Both the position numbers and the translations under genes were made by a program. A stretch of DNA of 6,670 nt from assembly GCA_017553665.1 (NCBI GenBank), contig JAFZKM010000253.1, forward strand, positions 1 through 6,670. The letters are read 5' to 3'. This stretch comes from Lachnospiraceae bacterium. GTDB lineage: Bacteria; Bacillota_A; Clostridia; Lachnospirales; Lachnospiraceae. Shown here one piece after another: positions 5,399 through 6,670 of the stretch. The notes under the pieces are model-generated. The model made no database searches. It was not told where the DNA came from and saw only the letters and a program-made list of their open reading frames with translations. The first letter of the stretch is position 1. Each line of letters begins with the position of its first letter.

Positions 5399-6670
5399 AT
5401 GTTCAGGAAAGTATCAACAGACATGAACTTCGTCGATCGCGAGAAAGAGATCGTAAAGTTCTGGAAGGAAGAAGACATCTTCAACAAGAGCCTGAAGCTG
5501 CGCGAAGGCTGCCCGACCTACACATTCTACGACGGACCGCCCACAGCTAACGGCAAACCCCATATCGGCCATGTTCTGACCCGTGTTATCAAGGACATGG
5601 TACCCAGATACCGCACCATGAAGGGCAACTATGTGCCCCGTAAGGCCGGCTGGGATACGCACGGACTGCCCGTAGAGCTGGAGGTTGAGAAGCATCTCGG
5701 CCTTAACGGCAAGGACCAGATCGAGGAATACGGCATGGAGCCCTTCATCGAGCAGTGCAAGGAATCCGTGTGGAAGTACAAGGGAATGTGGGAGGATTTC
5801 TCCGGAACGGTAGGCTTCTGGGCCGACATGGAGAACCCTTACGTTACCTATCATGACGATTATATCGAGTCCGAGTGGTGGGCGCTCAAGGAGATCTGGA
5901 ACAAGGGCCTGCTCTACAAGGGCTTTAAGATCGTGCCTTACTGCCCCCGCTGCGGAACGCCTCTTTCGTCCGCAGAGGTTTCACAGGGCTATAAGACCGT
6001 AAAGGAGCGTTCGGCTATCGCGCGCTTTAAGGCAGCAGGCGAGGACGCTTACTATCTCGTATGGACGACCACGCCCTGGACATTGCCTTCGAACGTCGCG
6101 CTCTGCGTGAACCCTTCGGATACCTATGTAAAGGTTAAGTGCGCCGACGGCTACACCTACATCCTGGCAGAGGCTCTGGCTGACACCGTTCTCGGAAAGT
6201 TCGCTTCCGAGGATAAGCCCGCGTATGAGGTTCTCGAGCGCTGGACGGGCAAGGAGCTCGAATACAAAGAGTACGAGCCTTTATTCCCCTGCTCGAAGGA
6301 ATGCGCCGATAAACAGGGCAAGAAGGGCTTCTTCGTAACCTGCGACGATTACGTTACGATGAGCGACGGTACCGGAATCGTTCATATCGCTCCCGCCTTC
6401 GGTGAGGACGACGCGAACGTAGGCCGCAACTATGACCTGCCTTTCGTACAGTTCGTTAACGGCAAGGGCGAGATGACCGCCGAGACACCTTACGCCGGTC
6501 AGTTCGTTAAGGACGCCGATAAGAATGTCCTGATCGATCTCGACAAAGAGGGCAAGCTTTTCGACGCGCCCAAGTTTGAGCATGAATACCCTCACTGCTG
6601 GCGCTGCAACACCCCTCTTATCTACTACGCACGCGATTCCTGGTACATCAGGGAGACCGCTGTAAGAGAC
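5399..6670 (+). CDS. ileS: Isoleucyl-tRNA synthetase, IleS2 type (3' partial)
   Basis: Charges tRNA-Ile with isoleucine using ATP, in the cytoplasm. The first 424 codons are present and the frame is open to the window end; IleS2 enzymes usually have about 1,030-1,050 residues, so some 40 percent is seen. GPPTANG followed by the class I HIGH signature is at 46-58 (HIGH 55-58), and GWDTHGLPVELEVEKHLGL is at 84-102. VPYCPRCGTPLSS starts at 179, with Cys182/Cys185 and later Cys400/Cys403 as likely metal ligands. The CP1 editing domain is marked by WTTTPWTLPSN at 222-232 and GTGIVHIAPAFGEDD at 324-338. The wording of these motifs matches the eukaryote-like branch (Thermus type), not the bacterial IleS1 form with GPPYANG. 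ATG 5399 has AGGAGG at 5385-5390, 8 nt away. It is controlled by the upstream T-box. The KMSKS loop and the tRNA-binding domain lie beyond the window. Confidence 0.97.
   Translation, partial: MFRKVSTDMNFVDREKEIVKFWKEEDIFNKSLKLREGCPTYTFYDGPPTANGKPHIGHVLTRVIKDMVPRYRTMKGNYVPRKAGWDTHGLPVELEVEKHLGLNGKDQIEEYGMEPFIEQCKESVWKYKGMWEDFSGTVGFWADMENPYVTYHDDYIESEWWALKEIWNKGLLYKGFKIVPYCPRCGTPLSSAEVSQGYKTVKERSAIARFKAAGEDAYYLVWTTTPWTLPSNVALCVNPSDTYVKVKCADGYTYILAEALADTVLGKFASEDKPAYEVLERWTGKELEYKEYEPLFPCSKECADKQGKKGFFVTCDDYVTMSDGTGIVHIAPAFGEDDANVGRNYDLPFVQFVNGKGEMTAETPYAGQFVKDADKNVLIDLDKEGKLFDAPKFEHEYPHCWRCNTPLIYYARDSWYIRETAVRD

Noticed and set aside
5284..5550. 88-codon + strand frame across the T-box and ileS start
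   Set aside because: It overlaps the antiterminator and terminator and then runs out of frame over ileS; no SD or recognisable protein.

Overview
The window looks like chromosomal DNA of a Gram-positive Clostridia-type bacterium, most likely a Lachnospiraceae-like member of the Bacillota. This rests on four things: a tRNA-responsive T-box leader ahead of ileS, a CDP-glycerol-type wall polymer transferase, SigA-type promoters with near-consensus boxes, and a 7TM-PAS-PAS-GGDEF protein of the type common in that family. Coding DNA is fairly GC-rich and the regulatory spacers hold AT-rich promoter boxes. No mobile element, CRISPR array or sign of recent transfer was seen. Everything recognised lies on the + strand.

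Layout. (1) 1-1706: 3' part of a large wall/teichoic-acid polymer gene, a GT2-type remnant followed by a CDP-glycerol glycerophosphotransferase domain; its start lies outside the window. (2) 1703-2770: a SigA promoter whose -35 box overlaps that gene's stop codon, a tRNA-Leu(UAG) without encoded CCA, a 13-nt hairpin abutting the tRNA 3' end, then an AEC-family transporter that appears to share the tRNA transcript. (3) 2771-5049: a strong promoter with a dyad between its boxes, an unusually long (about 220 nt) and highly structured leader, and a membrane-bound diguanylate cyclase. (4) 5050-6670: a promoter right after the cyclase stop, an isoleucine-specific T-box leader, and the first 424 codons of an IleS2-type isoleucyl-tRNA synthetase that runs off the end.

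The most interesting element is the cyclase leader at about 2829-3051. It contains stacked helices with classic stable loops (GNRA, CUUG, GAA), a hairpin with tandem G-A mismatches, and at least three sets of duplicated segments that compete for the same partner. The last of these involves the Shine-Dalgarno sequence. It matches no riboswitch class I can recall, including the c-di-GMP classes, and is a candidate for an undescribed regulatory RNA controlling c-di-GMP synthesis. This is inference from base pairing read by eye; no covariation or homology search was possible.

The ileS T-box is well supported: an AUC specifier follows the GAA element, a UGGU bulge matches the ACCA end of tRNA-Ile, and antiterminator and terminator exclude each other. 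Its terminator lacks a normal U-tract and its T-box sequence is divergent.
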